This document shows positions 62,915-64,000 of a stretch of 64,000 bases of DNA, in pieces (positions within the stretch are counted from its first letter, which is position 1; every line of letters starts with the position of its first letter). The notes beneath the pieces were generated by a model, which saw nothing but the letters and a program-made list of their open reading frames with translations, was not told the DNA's origin and made no database searches. The translations under genes were made by a program, and so were the position numbers. The stretch is from Bos javanicus. Its lineage: Eukaryota; Chordata; Mammalia; Artiodactyla; Bovidae. The stretch spans positions 28,060,001-28,124,000 of the forward strand of contig NC_083876.1 of NCBI RefSeq assembly GCF_032452875.1. Reading direction: 5' to 3'.

Positions 62915-64000
62915 GTAAGTACTGCTTATATTGATAATAAATTCTCTTTGGCATACAGTATGAATTTCAAGCTGAAATTCATGAAATATTTATTTTTTTA
63001 ATGTGTTCAGAAATTGAGTCATTTCATATTAAACCTTCTGACAGGATTTTGATGACTTTTCATCTTATTTATGTTGAAACTTAAAAAACAAAACTGCATT
63101 ATTAAAATAACTTGTAACAAATACCTTACCATGTTCTTGAGCCTGAAGATTAAAGTGACTTGCATTCAATACATAAGTCTTTTCAGTGATTAAGGTTGAA
63201 TGGAATAAAATAATCCTACTTTCGTCTTCAGCCCTCAATCACTAAACGTTTGGAATAGAGCACATCTGGTTGAGCAATAATGCTTGCTTTGCTGTTGTTT
63301 TCTAATGTTCATTAACTTAATTATAGGTCTGAAAAGAATACATAGTTAGGAATAGATCTAATCTTATGTGTAACATACACTGACCAAACTCTCAGAAAAT
63401 ACTCTCTGAAATACCAAGATCTAGGTGTAGATAGCAGCTCAAATGATACATGCCACAACTATGAATTTTCCTATAAATCTTAAAATTCTGGGAAATAGCA
63501 AATTTCCTTCTCAAGTTTCCGGATTTAAGAAGACAAATGATTTTAAATCAGTGCTATCTAAGGCAGTATCACTAGAGCCGCATCTGTAGTTTTAAATTTT
63601 CAAGTGGACACATTAAACGGCTTCCCTGGTAGCTGACCTGGTAAAGAATCCACCTGCAATGCAGGATACCCCAGTTTGATTCCTGGGTTGGGAAGATCCT
63701 CTGGAGACAGGATAGACTACCCACTCCAGTATTCTTGGGCTTCCCTGGGGGTCCAGATTGTAAAGAAACCTCCTGCAATGCAGGAGATCTAGGTTCGATC
63801 CCTGGGTTGCGCAGATCCCCTGGAGAAGGGCATGGCAACCCTCTCCAGTATTCTTGCCTGGAGAATCCACATGAACAGAGGAGCCTGGCAGGCTACAGTC
63901 CATGCGGTGGCAAAGAGTTGGACACAACTGAGAAACTAAGCGCAGCACAGACACATTAAAAGGGTAAAGACAAATAGATGAAAACAATTTTAATATTTGT
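62915..64000 (+). other. TRDN: TRDN intron, 5' part (window ends inside)
   Basis: Unique AT-rich sequence to 63615, then the SINE at 63618. The next exon is outside the window. Confidence 0.8.
63618..63950 (+). mobile_element. Bov-tA with two tRNA-like heads
   Basis: Head CGGCTTCCCTGGTAGCTGACC, BovA piece cut at ACTCCAGTATTCTTGG, second head GCTTCCCTGGGGGTCCAGATTG, full BovA, end TTGGACACAACTGAGAAAC. A repeat of GACACATTAAA at 63606-63616 and 63950-63960 is the target duplication. Confidence 0.93.

Larger units (their letters stand above)
57079..62890 (+). other. TRDN: TRDN intron (5.8 kb)
   Basis: Holds a BovA (57300), Bov-A2 (58156), two BovB elements (58674; 59629-61964 with an inverted 5' part) and a Bov-tA (59262). 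About 57440-58150 and 61975-62880 show no recognisable element. Confidence 0.8.

Noticed and set aside
60434..61464. Long open frames with reverse transcriptase motifs as a possible active gene
   Set aside because: Interrupted by stops and a frame-breaking duplication, with the 5' part inverted; a dead BovB copy.

Overview
This window is eukaryotic genomic DNA from a ruminant, most likely cattle or a close relative. It is AT-rich and almost all intronic. It is full of ruminant-restricted repeats: Bov-tA and Bov-A2 SINEs, BovB (RTE-type) LINEs and bovine-type L1 3' ends. Beneath these lie old mammalian repeats (MIR, L2, MER5A, an L1 ORF2 relic). There is no bacterial, phage or plasmid signal. 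Most of the longer open reading frames are pieces of SINEs or BovB, not genes.

The only host gene I can support is triadin (TRDN), on the + strand, and only an internal part of it. I read 25 coding exons between 348 and 62914. All have AG/GT borders, lengths divisible by three, and phase 1 at both ends. Together they give 894 nt, or 298 codons, of one unbroken frame. The product is a charged Lys/Glu-rich chain (KEKE-type) that matches, in order, the distal lumenal domain of skeletal-muscle triadin. Triadin is the junctional sarcoplasmic reticulum protein that works with calsequestrin, junctin and the ryanodine receptor. The 5' exons (cytosolic tail, membrane segment, main calsequestrin-binding KEKE segment) and the 3' terminal exons lie outside the window.

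Layout: exons at 348, 5692 and 17875 sit in very large introns, followed by a 19.6-kb intron full of SINEs and BovB copies. From 37527 to 54507 eleven microexons of 18-48 nt follow. At about 54845-56329 there is a tandem array: one 36-nt exon and its roughly 83-nt intron repeated nine times with a 119-bp period. One spacer of the array is replaced by an antisense L1 3' fragment. Two more exons (57034 and 62891) follow, separated by an intron that carries a BovB with an inverted 5' part.

The main discovery candidate is the nine-copy in-frame exon array. Each unit codes for 12 residues of the form EKAE(M/V)RHLK(E/G)(E/Q)K. The human gene, as I remember it, has a single equivalent segment. The array would lengthen triadin by up to 96 residues and could give a ladder of splice forms or length alleles.
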